Assembly (NCBI GenBank): GCA_964596685.1
Contig: CAZQVA010000001.1
Span: 62,001 to 126,000, forward strand
Direction of reading: 5' to 3'
Length of the DNA stretch: 64,000 bases
From: CAZQVA01 sp964596685
GTDB taxonomy: Bacteria; Chlamydiota; Chlamydiia; Chlamydiales; VFKH01
Part shown: positions 54,165-62,402 of the stretch, one piece after another
How the letters are laid out: the number at the start of each line of letters is the position of its first letter
Numbering within the stretch: position 1 is the first letter of the stretch
Notes under the pieces: generated by a model
Database searches by the model: none
The model's input: only the letters and a program-made list of their open reading frames with translations
What the model was told of the DNA's origin: nothing
Translations under genes and position numbers: made by a program

Positions 54165-54713
54165 TTATTGATTCTCGTAAGAATCATTAATCCCTTCTAC
54201 TTGCCAGAATTCCAAATCGTCAACGCGCGTGTCCCTTCCAAAGATTGAGACCAGTACACTTAAACGACCCTTATCGTGGAATACATCTGTGATTGTTCCG
54301 ATGAAATTCACAAATACGCCGTCGACAATCTTAACGCGATCACCAACTTCAAATTGATGTTTTTGTGTTACTTTTGTCTGCTTATCATCAAGATCTCTGA
54401 GAAGCGCTTCCACTTCCTCATCAGCCAACTGATGTGGCTTGCTAGATCCCAGGAAATCGATAACACCGGGTGTCTGTTTGATGTACATCCAAGAATCATC
54501 GTTCAAGTGCATTTTTACTAGAATATATCCAGGCCAAATACGCTTTTCGCTAATTTTTTGTTCACCCTGCTTCACCTCAGAAACATTTTCTGTCGGCACT
54601 AAGACGCGTTCGATCAATCCATCCATGCCTTGGGCTTGGAGGCTATCCTCGATTGCTTTTTTTACCTTCTTTTCCTGACTGGAGAAGACTTGAACGACAT
54701 ACCATTTATTCAT
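54165..54713 (-). CDS. nusG: Transcription termination/antitermination protein NusG
   Basis: The 182-residue protein has the NGN domain (WYVVQVFSSQEKKVKKAIED, WPGYILVKMHL, GVIDFLGS) and a C-terminal KOW domain (FEVGDRVKIVDGVFVNFIGT). It binds RNA polymerase and links it to Rho or ribosomes. ATG 54713 is preferred over a TTG at 54722; AAGAG lies upstream. Confidence 0.95.
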   Translation of the reverse strand: MNKWYVVQVFSSQEKKVKKAIEDSLQAQGMDGLIERVLVPTENVSEVKQGEQKISEKRIWPGYILVKMHLNDDSWMYIKQTPGVIDFLGSSKPHQLADEEVEALLRDLDDKQTKVTQKHQFEVGDRVKIVDGVFVNFIGTITDVFHDKGRLSVLVSIFGRDTRVDDLEFWQVEGINDSYENQ

Positions 54714-54746
54714 GTGAAACAACTCTTGCGTAATAAAATACAGGCT

Positions 54747-55004
54747 TCAGAATAGGGAAACCAGCCAAGCCAGGGTCTTCAAGACGCCTTGTATGACAAG
54801 ATCAACAGCGTAAATAAAAAAGCCAAATAAAAAGGTTGCTGAAACCACCACTTTCGTCAAGAGTGCTAGCTCTTTCTTTGATGTCCAAGCGATGTTTTTA
54901 AACTCATGCTTAATGCCACCGAAAAACTCGATAATATCAGTTTTTGCTAGTGTCGGTTTTACAGCTTGAGATGTCGAACTTACGTCTTTTTTAGTGGTTT
55001 CCAC
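54747..55004 (-). CDS. secE: Preprotein translocase subunit SecE
   Basis: This 85-residue protein has a polar N terminus, the conserved amphipathic segment FFGGIKHEFKNIAWTSKKEL and a single C-terminal membrane helix (VVVSATFLFGFFIYAVDLVI). SecE clamps the SecY channel. It lies before nusG, the usual place. The fold-back element at 55031-55194 sits between it and tRNA-Trp. Confidence 0.93.
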   Translation of the reverse strand: METTKKDVSSTSQAVKPTLAKTDIIEFFGGIKHEFKNIAWTSKKELALLTKVVVSATFLFGFFIYAVDLVIQGVLKTLAWLVSLF

Positions 55005-55030
55005 GAAAACGCTACCTTATTTGACTATCT

Positions 55031-55194
55031 TAACGTGAGTTCGACTTTAAATCGACTTTTGATCGTTGTTTCAGAGGCATCTGCTTATAAACTCCTCTTG
55101 GACATGGCACGTTGGCCATGGCCTTCAAGGCGTTTATCACCAGCTATCCTCTAAAACAACGATCAAAAGTCGATTTAAAGTCGAACCCACGTTA
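55031..55194. mobile_element. 164-bp fold-back element with 47-bp terminal repeats
   Basis: The ends 55031-55077 and 55148-55194 are 47-bp inverted repeats with two mismatches; each contains TCGACTTTAAATCGACTTTT. The interior (TTATAAAC...GTTTATCA and ATGGC...GGCCAT) is also self-complementary, so the element folds over its full length. TATCTTAA occurs at both borders (55026-55033 and 55193-55200), partly inside the repeats, which may mark a target duplication. It contains no gene. It lies between secE and tRNA-Trp, inside an otherwise conserved block. Short related sequences (AACGTGAGTTCAA type) occur at 1773-1786, 43628-43637 and 63168-63183. Confidence 0.75.
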
Positions 55195-55210
55195 TCTTAA
55201 ACGCAATTAA

Positions 55211-55283
55211 CGAGTGCAGAAGGATTCGAACCTCCGACCGGCGACTTTGGAGATCGCTGCTCTACCAGCTGAGCTATACACCC
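55211..55283 (-). tRNA. tRNA-Trp (anticodon CCA)
   Basis: The 73-nt minus-strand cloverleaf has acceptor GGGTGTA with TGCACTC (two G-U type pairs), D arm TAGCTCAGCTGGTAGAGC, anticodon loop CTCCAAA (anticodon CCA) and T loop GTTCGAATC. It lies between tuf and secE, the chlamydial arrangement. Confidence 0.95.
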
Positions 55284-55290
55284 TTAAAAA

Positions 55291-55320
55291 CTCATCCCAC
55301 TCAAAAAAGGGCGGGATGAG
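55291..55320 (-). terminator. Hairpin with T run between tuf and tRNA-Trp
   Basis: CTCATCCC and GGGATGAG form the stem; on the minus strand TTTTTAAG follows. It would reduce read-through from tuf into tRNA-Trp and secE. Confidence 0.7.
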
Positions 55321-55327
55321 CCATCTG

Positions 55328-55352
55328 TCACTGGGTATCTCATACCCAGTGA
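55328..55352 (-). terminator. Perfect hairpin just downstream of tuf
   Basis: TCACTGGGTAT-CTC-ATACCCAGTGA is an 11-bp perfect stem with a 3-nt loop, 24 bp beyond the tuf stop. It lacks its own T run, and works probably with the adjacent terminator at 55291-55320 or stabilises the tuf mRNA 3' end. Confidence 0.6.
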
Positions 55353-55375
55353 TCAATCACATCACTAATTCGCGA

Positions 55376-56560
55376 CTATTCGATGATTTTAGAAACAGTA
55401 CCCGCACCAATTGTACGTCCACCTTCGCGGATCGCAAAGCGCATACCTTCTTCCATCGCAATCGGAGCAATCAGTTCAACTGCCAATTCAACGTTATCGC
55501 CTGGCATCACCATCTCAACACCTTCAGGAAGAGTTACGATACCTGTAACGTCTGTTGTACGGAAGTAGAACTGAGGACGGTAGCCACTGAAGAAAGGCTT
55601 ATGACGGCCACCTTCTTGTTGTGTCAACACGTACACAGTTGCTTTGAACTTTGTATGAGGTGTGCAAGTACCTGGCGCAGCAAGAACCATTCCACGCTCG
55701 ATGTCTTTTTTATCGACACCGCGGAGAAGAATACCCACGTTATCACCAGCGCAAGCTTCATCCAACAATTTGTTGAACATCTCAAGACCAGTTGCAACAG
55801 TTTCTTTTGTAGGACGGAGTCCAACGAGCTGCAATTTGTCGTTTACATGAACGCGACCGCGCTCTGCACGACCAGTAGCAACTGTACCACGACCGGAAAT
55901 AGAGAATACGTCTTCAACTGGCATCAAGAATGGCTTGTCAACTTCACGAGTTGGAGTTGGGATCTTTTCATCCACAATACGCATTAACTCATTAATTGCC
56001 TCGACATACTTTGCATCGCCTTCAAGAGCTTTAAGAGCTGAACCACGGATGATTGGTACATCTTTGTAACCTTTCGATTCGAGCAATTCTGTCAATTCCA
56101 TCTCAACAAGGTCGATCAATTCTTGATCAGATTCGCCAATCATATCCACTTTGTTCAAGAAAACAACAATCGCAGGAACACCAACTTGGCGAGCCAAGAG
56201 GATGTGCTCTTTTGTTTGGGGCATCGCACCATCAGTTGCCGCAACAACCAAGATTGCGCCGTCCATCTGAGCAGCACCTGTAATCATGTTCTTAACATAG
56301 TCAGCGTGGCCGGGGCAATCTACGTGTGCGTAGTGGCGGTTGGCTGTCTCATACTCAACGTGCGCAGTATTAATTGTAATACCGCGTGCTTTCTCTTCTG
56401 GGGTATTGTCAATCGAAGCATAGTCTCTATACTTTGCTTTGCCTTGCTCTGCCAGAATCTTTGTGATCGCAGCTGTTAGGGTCGTTTTGCCGTGGTCAAC
56501 GTGTCCAATCGTACCAATGTTGACGTGGGGTTTAGACCGCTGAAAGGTTTCTTTTGCCAT
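55376..56560 (-). CDS. tuf: Elongation factor Tu
   Basis: The 394-residue GTPase delivers aminoacyl-tRNA to the ribosome. G-domain motifs are GHVDHGKTTLTAAI, the switch region ARGITINTAHVEY, DCPGHADYVKNM and NKVDM; domains 2 and 3 are complete and end AGTVSKIIE. Length equals that of chlamydial EF-Tu. It follows tRNA-Thr by about 45 bp. Confidence 0.98.
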   Translation of the reverse strand: MAKETFQRSKPHVNIGTIGHVDHGKTTLTAAITKILAEQGKAKYRDYASIDNTPEEKARGITINTAHVEYETANRHYAHVDCPGHADYVKNMITGAAQMDGAILVVAATDGAMPQTKEHILLARQVGVPAIVVFLNKVDMIGESDQELIDLVEMELTELLESKGYKDVPIIRGSALKALEGDAKYVEAINELMRIVDEKIPTPTREVDKPFLMPVEDVFSISGRGTVATGRAERGRVHVNDKLQLVGLRPTKETVATGLEMFNKLLDEACAGDNVGILLRGVDKKDIERGMVLAAPGTCTPHTKFKATVYVLTQQEGGRHKPFFSGYRPQFYFRTTDVTGIVTLPEGVEMVMPGDNVELAVELIAPIAMEEGMRFAIREGGRTIGAGTVSKIIE

Positions 56561-56604
56561 TTTAGTCTATCCTCCATCGGGATCTTTTTAATTTATTTTG
56601 CAAA

Positions 56605-56676
56605 TGCCCAGAATAGGAATTGAACCTACGGCCTTTTGCTTACCATGCAAATGCTCTACCACTGAGCTATCTGGGC
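56605..56676 (-). tRNA. tRNA-Thr (anticodon GGU)
   Basis: The 72-nt minus-strand cloverleaf has acceptor GCCCAGA/TCTGGGC, D arm TAGCTCAGTGGTAGAGC, anticodon stem-loop TTTGC-ATGGTAA-GCAAA and T loop GTTCAATTC. It immediately precedes tuf, as in many bacteria, and is likely co-transcribed. Confidence 0.95.
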
Positions 56677-56942
56677 TTATCCTGGGCTCAATCATGGGCT
56701 CATCATGCTTCTTTAAGGACTTCATTACAAAATCCATTCATAGCACTTTGGCGTACTCTACAAGCACATCACATGAGCGAACTATCTTTAGCACCCTCAT
56801 TTCGGGTACCCGCATTTCATCTCCTAGCCGCTAGCTGACCTGATTTGCAGATTCACCAGGAATAGCGACTATAGACCTGAGCAAGTCTAACCGGCAGCAA
56901 GATATAATTGCAACGACAAGTTGATTGTTCTGTCTAAACTCT

Positions 56943-57013
56943 AGTTAGAAGCCTCAACTCCAGTTAGAAGCCTCAACTCCAGTTAGAAGCCTCAACTCCA
57001 GTTAGAAGCCTTA
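56943..57013. repeat. 19-bp tandem repeat array downstream of infA
   Basis: The unit AGTTAGAAGCCTCAACTCC starts at 56943, 56962, 56981 and 57000, giving about 3.7 nearly identical copies. The array ends 7 bp before the infA stop. The rest of the 343-bp gap between tRNA-Thr and infA (56677-56942) must hold the tRNA-Thr/tuf promoter, but I could not place -35 and -10 boxes with confidence and see no further gene. Confidence 0.9.
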
Positions 57014-57019
57014 CCTCTC

Positions 57020-57238
57020 CTAACCCTTGCGGTAAACAATGCGTGCCTTTGTTAAATCATAGGGAGACATCTCTACTGTTACAGCATCACCAGCTGAAAC
57101 GCGAATATTACGCATGCGCATCTTACCGCATAAATGAGCAAGAACTTCCATGCCATTCTGTAATTGAACCAGAAAAGTCATATTGGGCAGCAACTCTTTG
57201 ACTACGCCGTCAAGGCGCAGTGTATCTTCTTTTGACAT
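57020..57238 (-). CDS. infA: Translation initiation factor IF-1
   Basis: The 72-residue S1-like OB-fold protein shows KEDTLRLDGVVKELLPNMTF, VLAHLCGKMRMRNIRVSAGD and a terminal YDLTKARIVYRKG. It binds the A site of the 30S subunit. ATG 57238 gives the family length; the frame extends to 57253. It heads the infA-tRNA-tuf-secE-nusG chlamydial block. Confidence 0.96.
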   Translation of the reverse strand: MSKEDTLRLDGVVKELLPNMTFLVQLQNGMEVLAHLCGKMRMRNIRVSAGDAVTVEMSPYDLTKARIVYRKG

Positions 57239-57335
57239 ATAATCAAAAACCAAGGGAAAATAGGAATATCAATATATTAAAGTCCTTTGTGCGAGTTTTC
57301 GTCAAATCCTTTTTCCAAAATCTATTTTCTTGATT

Positions 57336-57755
57336 ATGCCCACAATTATTGAAAAACAAAAAGCCCTCAGTTCTCATTTTGCCACTCTGTCTAAAGAGGA
57401 GAGTTACAATTTTTTGCTTGAATCTGGCAAGCACGCTCCTCTTTTTCCAGAAGATTGTAAAACAGATGTCAATCGCGTTTTAGGCTGTCAGTCCCTCATG
57501 TATCTTTCAGACACGATTGTGGATGGGAACATTCATTTTAAAGCATTTTCAGAGGCTCTGATTTCTGCCGGGTTGGCTCAAATGTTAATCGACCTTTATT
57601 CAGGTCACACGCCGCAAGAAATTCTACAATCAGATGCGCAATTCATGAAGGAATTACATTTAGATACGCTCCTTTCACCTGGGCGTGCCAATGGATTAAA
57701 TGCCCTCTATCAGGAAATAAAAAAGCGCTCTCTCAGAGCGATCCTCAACAAATAA
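57336..57755 (+). CDS. sufE: SufE-like sulfur acceptor protein
   Basis: The 139-residue protein matches SufE: the acceptor cysteine lies in VNRVLGCQSLMYL (about residue 50), followed by GLAQMLIDLYSGHTPQEIL and GRANGLNALYQEI. SufE takes persulfide from the cysteine desulfurase SufS and passes it to the Fe-S scaffold. ATG 57336 is preferred to a TTG at 57330. It is divergent from infA. No other suf gene is in the window. Confidence 0.88.
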   Translation: MPTIIEKQKALSSHFATLSKEESYNFLLESGKHAPLFPEDCKTDVNRVLGCQSLMYLSDTIVDGNIHFKAFSEALISAGLAQMLIDLYSGHTPQEILQSDAQFMKELHLDTLLSPGRANGLNALYQEIKKRSLRAILNK

Positions 57756-57820
57756 CTTGAGGATTTTCGTCCTCTTCAGGTATAAATTTCACCATTGATC
57801 AATGAAAAAGGACCTTTTTT

Positions 57821-57976
57821 ATGGCTAAAAAGCGCGAGATTATTAAAATGAAAAGCTCCGAGAGTACTGAAATTTACTCGACGACAAAGAATCCAAAGAA
57901 TAAAACTGGACGACTAGAGCTAAAAAAATACGACAAATCACTACAACGCCACGTGATTTTTAAAGAGGCAAAGTAG
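57821..57976 (+). CDS. rpmG: 50S ribosomal protein L33 (zinc-free type)
   Basis: This 51-residue protein reads MAKKREIIKMKSSESTEIY and ends RHVIFKEAK, a clear L33 match. The CxxC pairs of zinc-binding L33 are absent, so it is the C-minus type. AAAGGA lies 8 nt before the ATG. In Chlamydia rpmG likewise precedes the Lol-type transporter genes. GCGAAATGGAGTTTCGC at 58008-58024 after the stop forms a weak hairpin. Confidence 0.95.
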   Translation: MAKKREIIKMKSSESTEIYSTTKNPKNKTGRLELKKYDKSLQRHVIFKEAK

Positions 57977-58134
57977 CACTACTGTGCTTTAGGCGTGTTT
58001 TTAATAGCGAAATGGAGTTTCGCAAGAAGTCTAATAGCGAAAAATACCCGTGCTGTGCTTATCATTATGCCAATAATAACTATACCAGGTGAACAAGGTA
58101 ACACACCAGAGGGTAGTCCTTTTTTGGCACAATT

Positions 58135-59586
58135 ATGAGCACAGCACGCTTTGAACTTTTCATTGCAAAACGTTATATCCTCCCCAAAATCAAACAGCTT
58201 TCTGCTGCTCTGATCTCCCTTCTATCCCTTGTTGTCATCTCGCTTGTTGTCTGGCTTGTGATTGTTTTCACTTCCGTCACTGATGGACTTGAAAAAACGT
58301 GGATCGAAAAACTCATCGCACTCAGCGGCCCTATCCGTTTACAACCCACTGAGAGTTACTTCGATTCCTATTATTTTCAAATAGATGGCTACAGCCAAAA
58401 AACTGACTTCCGCCACCAGAGCTTGAAAGAAAAACTGGATGCTCCTTGGAGTGACCCATTTGATAAAAACGAAGATCAACCACTGCCCGAAGGTTTCCCC
58501 TCTCCTTTTTGTGATTCCACAGGTAAGTGCATCGATTTGGCAAAAGCAACGATTCAAACTGTCCAGCAAGTGCTCCCTTCCACATCGACTTCCGTGTTTG
58601 AGTTAGGTTTGGCGCAATTTTGTATTAAACTTAGCGAAGAAGGTGATCGCTACGTCAGTGGGATGTGTTATTTAACAGATACCACTAACAGCGCCCACTC
58701 CCTAGATGCTTTGCACCTTGATCCTGAATTACTTGAAAGTCTCGGCGATGACGGCGTTCTTGTCCCGAAGCACTTCAAGGAAAATGGTATTTTTCCAGGT
58801 GATCAAGGATACCTCTCTTACTTTGGCGCTAGCCTTTCAACAGCCCAGGAACAACGCTTACCAATCAAAGTAGTTGGATATTATGATCCAGGCCTTATTC
58901 CCGTTGCGGGCAAACTGTTACTCACCTCTCACGATATTGTAAGTCAAATTCGCACCTCAACACAGTTACATCAGGATGGAGCAACTACAGGGATTTCCAT
59001 ATGGTGTAACAACTATGACGATGCAAAAAAAGAAAAAGAACTCATTGTCAGTGCACTTAAAAAAAGTGGACTCTCACCTTTTTGGAAGGTTGAAACTTTT
59101 TGGGAATATGACTATGCACGCGATCTTTTGCAACAGCTTCACGGCGACAAGACCTTGTTCTCCCTCATCGCTATTCTTATCCTCTTAGTCGCTTGCTCAA
59201 ATATTATTTCGATGTTAATTCTACTCGTAAACGACAAAAAACACGAAATTGGCGTACTGCAAGCTCTTGGCGCCTCATGGAAACAGATTTTGATTATTTT
59301 CTGTAGCTGTGGTGCAATTCTAGGATTTGTTAGCGCAACTGTTGGAACTCTCGCGGCGTGGATTACCCTAGAAAATTTAGATCTCATCGTCGCATTTTTA
59401 AGTCATTTAGAAGGACATGCGGCGTTCAATACCATGTTCTTTGGCGAACAACTTCCGAGTGCTCTCAGTTTGCGCGCCCTAGCGCTAGTCTGGTCTTCCA
59501 CCATTCTGCTGTCTATTATTGCTGGTCTTATTCCCGCTTGGAAAGCAGCTTCACTAAAACCTGCTGAAATTTTGAGGGCTCAATGA
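58135..59586 (+). CDS. Lipoprotein-releasing ABC transporter permease (LolC/LolE type)
   Basis: The 483-residue protein has one N-terminal membrane helix (about 22-45), a large periplasmic domain (about 46-345) and an FtsX-type domain with three C-terminal helices (LFSLIAILILLVACSNIISM onward, NDKKHEIGVLQALGASWKQI, IPAWKAASLKPAEILRAQ). It extracts lipoproteins from the inner membrane for transport to the outer membrane. Only one permease gene accompanies the ATPase, so it may act as a homodimer. The OPX lipoprotein in this window would be a likely client. It overlaps lolD by 4 bp. Confidence 0.88.
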   Translation: MSTARFELFIAKRYILPKIKQLSAALISLLSLVVISLVVWLVIVFTSVTDGLEKTWIEKLIALSGPIRLQPTESYFDSYYFQIDGYSQKTDFRHQSLKEKLDAPWSDPFDKNEDQPLPEGFPSPFCDSTGKCIDLAKATIQTVQQVLPSTSTSVFELGLAQFCIKLSEEGDRYVSGMCYLTDTTNSAHSLDALHLDPELLESLGDDGVLVPKHFKENGIFPGDQGYLSYFGASLSTAQEQRLPIKVVGYYDPGLIPVAGKLLLTSHDIVSQIRTSTQLHQDGATTGISIWCNNYDDAKKEKELIVSALKKSGLSPFWKVETFWEYDYARDLLQQLHGDKTLFSLIAILILLVACSNIISMLILLVNDKKHEIGVLQALGASWKQILIIFCSCGAILGFVSATVGTLAAWITLENLDLIVAFLSHLEGHAAFNTMFFGEQLPSALSLRALALVWSSTILLSIIAGLIPAWKAASLKPAEILRAQ

Positions 59587-60260
59587 CTCCCGTTCTGCAA
59601 GCCAAAAATATCACGAAGCAATTCTTTCAGCCAGCACCCGTACTCCTTTTCAACGAATTAAATCTTGAATTATCTCCTGGCAGTAGTACCGCAATCATGG
59701 GAGCTTCTGGGGAAGGCAAAAGCACACTTCTACAAATCCTCGGAACACTCGAACCTCATTGCAGTGGAGAATTATGGATTCAAGGCCAGCGTGTAACGCC
59801 ATCTCATAGCCCTCGCTTAAGAAATCGGTCTATAGGCTTTGTATTTCAATCATACCATCTTATGGAAGAATACACTGTTCTAGACAATGTTTTGATGCCT
59901 GCACAAATTGCAGGATTTGCCACACATGCTGGATCAGTGCCCTATAAGCGAGCCTTTGAACTCCTTGAACGTGTGCATATGCAACATAGAGCAAAATTTT
60001 TGGCCAAGCATCTCTCTGGGGGTGAAAAACAGCGAGTGGCTCTTGCGCGCGCCTTGTGCAATGACCCTATGCTTATTTTAGCAGACGAACCCTCAGGCAA
60101 CCTTGATGCAGAAAACGCTCAATTCGTGCATCAATTGTTACTAGATCTTGTATTAAAAGAAGGCAAAACCTTATTAGTTGTGACACATGATCCACAATTA
60201 GCACATCTGTGTCAACGCACACTGATTTTAAAAACAGGAAAATTATGCGAGGAAGATTAA
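59583..60260 (+). CDS. lolD: Lipoprotein-releasing ABC transporter ATPase LolD
   Basis: The 225-residue ATPase has Walker A GASGEGKSTLLQILG, Q loop VFQSYHLMEEYTVLDNV, signature LSGGEKQRVALARAL, Walker B LILADEPSGNLD and switch His VVTHD. These match the LolD/MacB subfamily. It is coupled to the permease gene by ATGA and overlaps the next gene by 16 bp. Confidence 0.93.
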   Translation: MTPVLQAKNITKQFFQPAPVLLFNELNLELSPGSSTAIMGASGEGKSTLLQILGTLEPHCSGELWIQGQRVTPSHSPRLRNRSIGFVFQSYHLMEEYTVLDNVLMPAQIAGFATHAGSVPYKRAFELLERVHMQHRAKFLAKHLSGGEKQRVALARALCNDPMLILADEPSGNLDAENAQFVHQLLLDLVLKEGKTLLVVTHDPQLAHLCQRTLILKTGKLCEED

Positions 60261-61519
60261 CTCATTTCTGGAAGCATCCCTCCTGGCAGCAAGAACGCTA
60301 CCACATCATTTTCACTCAACTTATGGAGAGAATTTCTTCTCCAGACCCCCATTTCCCCTCCTCCTGTATTAAACTCTATGAGCTCCTCACAAAATCCTCA
60401 ACGCGTCATGACTATATTCGGTTTATACGTGCATTAAGAAAGGCCCTAATTCACACCCAACCACCTGCTAAAGATTGGCTCCGCACAATTTGCGCAGCTC
60501 TTTATACTTTAGATCTCACGCCTCTTTGTCAAAAAATCCTTAAACTTCTTAAAGAACACGGCTCTCCCTTGCGGGCATTCAGTCACCTCGAACTGTTTCC
60601 TCTTACCTATCAAGCGCTTTTTCAATGCCCACAAGCATTCAAGCAACCTCCCCTTGCACGTTGGATCCAGATTCTACAGTCGCAACTCAATTGTAATTTT
60701 GATCCCCTGCTTCAAGACAATACCCCTTACCTTCTTGCTTCTCTGCAATATGACAATAAAATAAGACAATTGCTTCGCCTGGGGACTCCAACTAAAGAAG
60801 GCTATTTTGCAACGTTAACTAAAAAAGTTAAAATCATCCCCGAATTTCTTGCTCTTATTGAGGGCATGGAAAAAAAAGGGCAAAAGCACTTATATATCAA
60901 TTTACAACAGCGTCATAAAGGCACACTCTTTAAGGAAGAGCGCTTTAGAAATCGCGTGATTGAATCTTTAGCTAAAAAATACCCTGCAACATTTTCGATC
61001 ATTTCCTTGCCGCGCAATTCGGCCTTTTACGCTCAAAGCATAAGCGGAGATATAAGGGCCTCTGACTTTAAAGAGGAACTTCTTCAAGAAAGCATGGGGG
61101 ATACATTTTTCTTTTCCATGCCCTTTCCTCTAGAACAAAGGAAGGCATTGATCGATGCTACTCACATAACATTTTTCAACAACAAGCCCCTTTTAAATAA
61201 ATCTGAAAGGCGTATTTTTATCGAAATTTTCTACTTGGAAATCATTGATTATCTCATCCTGGAATTAGATGTTGACTCGCTTAATATCACTTGTCGCGAC
61301 GGAATCGATCGAGCTGGTATGACGAATGCACTTTTTTATCTATGGCGTCTTTTAAAAACAAACACTCTGACATTTGAGGAATGGGAAACTATTGAGGCAA
61401 TCCTCTTTGCTCCAGCTCTTCTTGTCAAAAAACGTCCTATACGTAAACGCCGCTTCGAACGCTTTTTGCTGACTGCCCAGCATTTAATGGACTGTGGAGC
61501 CATGCAAAAGCTCCTCTGA
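60245..61519 (+). CDS. Uncharacterised protein with Cys-x5-Arg phosphatase signature
   Basis: The 424-residue protein has a helical N-terminal half (about 1-200) without recognisable domain and a C-terminal part containing ITCRDGIDRAGMTNALFYL, with Cys350 and Arg356. The C-x-D-G-x-D-R-x-G loop is the P-loop pattern of cysteine phosphatases. It is closest in form to phosphoinositide phosphatases such as myotubularins (CSDGWDRT) and the effectors SopB/IpgD (CKSGKDRTG). An upstream aspartate (ELDVDSL, about 340) could matter structurally; a general acid cannot be assigned. There is no signal peptide or membrane helix. ATG 60245 follows AGGA closely and overlaps lolD by 16 bp; an upstream ATG at 60209 is less likely. 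Function as a host-directed phosphatase is inference. Confidence 0.6.
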   Translation: MRGRLTHFWKHPSWQQERYHIIFTQLMERISSPDPHFPSSCIKLYELLTKSSTRHDYIRFIRALRKALIHTQPPAKDWLRTICAALYTLDLTPLCQKILKLLKEHGSPLRAFSHLELFPLTYQALFQCPQAFKQPPLARWIQILQSQLNCNFDPLLQDNTPYLLASLQYDNKIRQLLRLGTPTKEGYFATLTKKVKIIPEFLALIEGMEKKGQKHLYINLQQRHKGTLFKEERFRNRVIESLAKKYPATFSIISLPRNSAFYAQSISGDIRASDFKEELLQESMGDTFFFSMPFPLEQRKALIDATHITFFNNKPLLNKSERRIFIEIFYLEIIDYLILELDVDSLNITCRDGIDRAGMTNALFYLWRLLKTNTLTFEEWETIEAILFAPALLVKKRPIRKRRFERFLLTAQHLMDCGAMQKLL

Positions 61520-61661
61520 TCAAACAATCGTGGGCCTCACGTTTTTCAATAGACTTTCCTCGGTGGAAAAATTGCGCTTTTAGTTGACATTTGCTATATC
61601 TAACTCCATGGCTGGACTTTGGATAGTCCACATGAGCTAGTTTTATAATGCGAGGACTCGA

Positions 61662-62387
61662 GTGTTACCCCTTCCCACCCCTTTGAATCCCCTAGAAGAT
61701 GAACTGGCACATCTCAATGATGAGCTTTTCCATGCCGAATTAGAAAGCATCAGAACCCTTCACCCATCAAACGACCAATTCTCAATTGATACGATACAAG
61801 AACACTGGAATGCTACTGCCTACCGAGAAGATTTTCAAAATGCCATTCTGTATCTTTTGGAACATGGCATCCAACTCATTACCCCTTGGCAAATTGAAGA
61901 GATGTCAAAAACTTTCGCCGACTTGCAAAAAATTTCGGAAAAAACAACCGATGGGGCTTTATTGAACGAAAATCACACAACGATGCAAGAGGTTTTCTCT
62001 ATTCAAGACAGCCAAATTAATGAGTGTTATTTACTTGCCCTTCAAGATTTTCAAAAAGAGCGTTACCAAGAAGCGATATGCGTACTGCGTTTTCTTCTCA
62101 ATTTAAATCCTGGATATTCTAATGTGTGGTCACTTTTAGGAAGTTGCCAACAAGCTGTTTCACAGTTCCAAGCTGCTCTTTGGTCATATAACATGAGTTT
62201 GATTGCCAATCCAGACGCTATAGAAAATCACATAGAATCCGCAGCATGCTACATCCAACTCAACGATCGCGATAACGCGCGTGATGCGCTAGGCAGAGCT
62301 CACGACTACCTTAAGCACCTGCATGGGCAATATGAGCGTTATACCCGCCTTTTAGAGCGTCTTACATATATCGAGCATAAACTTTAG
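61662..62387 (+). CDS. SycD/LcrH-like type III secretion chaperone (TPR)
   Basis: The 241-residue protein has an N-terminal helical region (1-120) and tandem TPR-like repeats (about 125-225): CYLLALQDFQKERYQEAICV, LLGSCQQAVSQFQAALWSYN and ESAACYIQLNDRDNARDALG. The arrangement matches class II chaperones of type III translocators (SycD/LcrH; Scc2 and Scc3 in Chlamydia). The start is GTG 61662 with GAGGA 5 nt upstream; an overlapping ATG at 61648 is out of frame. The next gene, 15 bp downstream, encodes a hydrophobic protein that is a plausible client. TGGACTTTGGATAGTCCA (61613-61630) forms a small hairpin upstream. Confidence 0.75.
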   Translation: MLPLPTPLNPLEDELAHLNDELFHAELESIRTLHPSNDQFSIDTIQEHWNATAYREDFQNAILYLLEHGIQLITPWQIEEMSKTFADLQKISEKTTDGALLNENHTTMQEVFSIQDSQINECYLLALQDFQKERYQEAICVLRFLLNLNPGYSNVWSLLGSCQQAVSQFQAALWSYNMSLIANPDAIENHIESAACYIQLNDRDNARDALGRAHDYLKHLHGQYERYTRLLERLTYIEHKL

Positions 62388-62402
62388 GAAGATAACACTT
62401 TT

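Noticed and set aside
55291..55352. Two hairpins after tuf considered as a small RNA or riboswitch
   Set aside because: They lie directly after the tuf stop and the second has a T run, so terminator function explains them.
56598..56838. Two overlapping plus-strand open frames of 72-78 codons
   Set aside because: They run through tRNA-Thr on the opposite strand and have the composition of translated non-coding DNA.
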